Source of the DNA: Clostridia bacterium
GTDB lineage: Bacteria; Bacillota; Clostridia; Oscillospirales; Acutalibacteraceae
NCBI GenBank assembly: GCA_900771185.1
Contig: CAAGND010000262.1
Coordinates: 1-6,853 of the forward strand
DNA: 6,853 nt
Direction of reading: 5' to 3'
The notes under the pieces were generated by a model. It was not told the DNA's origin, made no database searches, and saw only the letters and a list, made by a program, of their open reading frames with translations. Positions within the stretch are counted from its first letter, which is position 1, and every line of letters starts with the position of its first letter. Below, piece after piece: positions 5,330-6,853 of the stretch. A program made the position numbers and the translations under genes.

Positions 5330-6559
5330 ATGTTTTATGAGCGGGAGCTTGACTTTTTTCGCAGAATTCTGCGCAATATTCACATAGACACTTCACTGGT
5401 AGCTTTTGGGGAGACGAGCTGTGTGAAAGCTGACAGAGGGCTCAGAGATTTTTTGAACATGAACGACGACTATGAGCACCTGATGCTCGAAATGTGGAAA
5501 AATATAAAGAGCAATGTCATATATCAATTCACCGATGATTTTTTGTGCAGCTATATCTTCATGCTGCTGCCGGATACCGAACAGGATACCGTGCTGATTG
5601 CGGGACCCTATTCAACAAAGGAGATAACTCACCGGATGCTGCTTGAGACGGCCGAAAAATATTCAGTGCCGACGCAGGTGCTTTCGCATATAGAAAAATA
5701 TTATGGTAATGTACCGTTTATAGGAAATGACCGCACACTTATGTCACTCTTTAACAGCTTCGGAGAGACAGTATGGGGAGATATTGACAGCTTTTCGGTG
5801 CAGACCGCTCAGAGCAGATTGGATGGACCCTCTGCGGAGCTTGTGCAATCGATTGCTGGCAAAGCGGATGATCCGCTTTTGGCCATCCAGATGCTTGAGG
5901 CGAGATATGAGTCCGAGCGCAGTCTGATGCAGGCGGTGTCTCAGGGTATGACCCATAAGGCCGAGCAAATATTTAATAATGCGTCGAATCTGAGCATTGA
6001 AGAGCGCGTCAGCGATCCCGTGAGAAATCTTAAAAACTATATGATAATAATGAACACCCTCATGCGAAAGGCGGCGGAGTACGGCTCTGTGCATCCGTTC
6101 TATATCGACAGGATATCCTCGGATTTCGCAAGGAGAATAGAGTTTATAAAATCGGCTGAGGAGGTGGGTCTTGTTCAGCGGGAGATGGTGCACAAATATT
6201 GCAATCTGGTCAAGCAGCACTCGATGAAAAAATATTCTCTGCTTGTTCAGAAGGTTATGACAATGGTGGACTCGGATCTCACGGCTGATTTGAGCCTCAG
6301 CAGGCAGGCACAGCTTTTGAATGTCAACGCGAGCTATCTCTCCGCCCTGTTCAAAAAGGAGACGGGACAGACGCTGACCGAATATGTGACGAAAAAACGC
6401 GTGGAGCATGCGGCTTATCTTCTCAAATCAACAACTCTTCAGATTCAGACGGTCGCTCAGCACTGCGGAATTTACGACGTGAATTATTTTACCAAAATGT
6501 TTAAAAAGTATGCGGGTAAAACCCCGAAAGAGTACCGCGGCGACTGCGCGGGAATCTGA
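5330..6559 (+). CDS. AraC-family transcriptional regulator of the divergent glycoside operon
   Basis: This 409-residue protein has a C-terminal AraC/XylS DNA-binding domain at about 305-404. The first helix-turn-helix is at 321-346 (LSLSRQAQLLNVNASYLSAL then FKKETG), followed by EYVTKKRVEHAAYLL, and the second is at 372-396 (VAQHCGIYDVNYFTKMFKK). The signature closes with GKTPKEYR. The N-terminal 300 residues hold no transmembrane segment, no cupin-like arabinose-binding pattern and no response-regulator receiver that I recognise. The middle part has NLKNYMIIMNTLMRKAAEYG, then VHPFYIDRISSDFA, a pattern I recall from AraC proteins named YSIRK-type surface antigen regulators and from many Lachnospiraceae AraC proteins. 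The likely role is to sense a sugar and control the symporter-GH2 operon transcribed away from it. The start is ATG 5330, with AGGAGG 6 bases upstream. The gene has its own promoter and terminator. Confidence 0.95.
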   Translation: MFYERELDFFRRILRNIHIDTSLVAFGETSCVKADRGLRDFLNMNDDYEHLMLEMWKNIKSNVIYQFTDDFLCSYIFMLLPDTEQDTVLIAGPYSTKEITHRMLLETAEKYSVPTQVLSHIEKYYGNVPFIGNDRTLMSLFNSFGETVWGDIDSFSVQTAQSRLDGPSAELVQSIAGKADDPLLAIQMLEARYESERSLMQAVSQGMTHKAEQIFNNASNLSIEERVSDPVRNLKNYMIIMNTLMRKAAEYGSVHPFYIDRISSDFARRIEFIKSAEEVGLVQREMVHKYCNLVKQHSMKKYSLLVQKVMTMVDSDLTADLSLSRQAQLLNVNASYLSALFKKETGQTLTEYVTKKRVEHAAYLLKSTTLQIQTVAQHCGIYDVNYFTKMFKKYAGKTPKEYRGDCAGI

Positions 6560-6584
6560 CGAATGTTTATAGCAAATCGATAAG

Positions 6585-6629
6585 AAAGACTGCGGCACTG
6601 TCCGATAACCGACAGCGCCGCAGCTTTTT
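6585..6629 (+). terminator. Rho-independent terminator of the regulator gene
   Basis: CTGCGGC (6590-6596) pairs with GCCGCAG (6617-6623). One A/C mismatch follows, then CTGTC (6598-6602) pairs with GACAG (6611-6615) around an 8-base loop. A C and five Ts (6625-6629) come next. It lies 25 bases after the TGA stop. Confidence 0.85.
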
Positions 6630-6668
6630 ATATCATCCAGCCGCATAATTTCCGGCGGCTGCGGAAAA

Positions 6669-6853
6669 ATGTCTTTGTTCAATATCGAAAATCAAATATT
6701 ATCAGCAAAAGGTCGCAAAATAGCACTTAATTTAGTTAAAAGCAATATCAGCAAAATCTCAGATGCGTTTTCTTTTTCACGGAAGAAAGTGAATAAAATA
6801 GAAAAGAATATAAATAATACTAAGGCAAAAGCAAAACGGCAAGAAGGAGTTAA
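6669..6853 (+). CDS. Possible start of an unrecognised small basic protein, partial at the right edge
   Basis: From ATG 6669 a frame stays open for 61 codons to the window end. It reads MSLFNIENQILSAKGRK at the start and is rich in Lys, Asn, Ser and Ile. The other two forward frames both meet stops in the same span. In such AT-rich DNA a stop-free run of this length is uncommon by chance, which favours coding. Against it, there is no good Shine-Dalgarno before the ATG (only GCGG). A strong AAGGAG at 6844-6849 near the edge suggests that the real gene may begin just outside. I recognise no family. It could equally be the leader of the next gene. Confidence 0.35.
   Translation, partial: MSLFNIENQILSAKGRKIALNLVKSNISKISDAFSFSRKKVNKIEKNINNTKAKAKRQEGV
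6675..6702 (+). promoter_or_regulatory. Candidate promoter for the gene beyond the right edge
   Basis: TTGTTC (6675-6680) and TATTAT (6697-6702) are spaced by 16 bases in the AT-rich tail. If used, the transcript would start near 6709 and reach the Shine-Dalgarno at 6844. This reading competes with the open frame from 6669, because the promoter would lie inside that frame. Confidence 0.3.
6844..6849 (+). promoter_or_regulatory. Shine-Dalgarno sequence of a gene starting beyond the window
   Basis: AAGGAG followed by TTAA ends the window. With usual spacing a start codon would fall within a few bases past 6853. The gene itself is not visible. Confidence 0.5.

Noticed and set aside
5744..6409. 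Long minus-strand frame inside the AraC gene
   Set aside because: It is antisense to a clear AraC-family protein with intact helix-turn-helix motifs; no supporting start signals were seen.
6638..6661. Second hairpin after the regulator terminator (CAGCCGC with GCGGCTG, 10-base loop)
   Set aside because: There is no T tract on either strand. Segment 6658-6664 could also pair with the 3' arm of the terminator (6618-6624), but it is transcribed after termination would occur, so an antiterminator role makes no sense.
1..6853. CRISPR array, tRNA/rRNA genes, insertion sequences, phage or toxin-antitoxin modules
   Set aside because: I saw no regularly spaced direct repeats, tRNA-like cloverleaf, transposase or terminal inverted repeats, or small paired genes in the window.

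Overview
The window looks like a chromosomal stretch from a Gram-positive anaerobe of the class Clostridia, probably a gut or rumen member of the Oscillospiraceae/Lachnospiraceae type. This is inferred from protein style, strong GGAG/AGGAGG ribosome binding sites, AT-rich promoter regions between moderately GC-balanced genes, and rho-independent terminators after most genes. The species cannot be named from the sequence.

Layout from left to right: (1) positions 1-155 hold the C-terminal ACT domain of a gene on the + strand, most likely D-3-phosphoglycerate dehydrogenase (serA), followed by a terminator. (2) A single + strand gene (286-1275), with its own sigma-A-type promoter, encodes a PHP-domain metallohydrolase of the CehA/McbA type. 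(3) Two strong GAAA-loop hairpins separate it from a convergent gene. (4) A two-gene block on the minus strand is read right to left: a GPH-family cation:glycoside symporter (5108-3687), then a 746-residue glycoside hydrolase family 2 enzyme (3617-1377). An intrinsic-terminator-like hairpin lies in the 69-base gap between them. (5) A 221-base AT-rich divergent regulatory region carries a near-perfect inverted repeat. (6) A + strand AraC-family regulator (5330-6559) follows, with its own promoter and terminator. (7) An AT-rich right end contains a frame that stays open to the window edge and ends in a strong Shine-Dalgarno sequence.

The symporter, the glycosidase and the divergent AraC regulator form a classical carbohydrate-utilisation locus. 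The regulator probably senses the sugar or a breakdown product and controls the divergent promoter. The symporter brings in a small glycoside, and the GH2 enzyme, which has no signal peptide, cleaves it in the cytoplasm. The PHP hydrolase and the serA-like gene appear to be independent neighbours.

No clearly new class of system is visible. The points most worth checking are the methionine-rich C-terminal domain of the GH2 enzyme, its N-x-K motif (which bears on glucuronide versus galactoside specificity), the terminator inside the operon, the 21-bp-spaced operator candidate, and the paired hairpins between the convergent genes.
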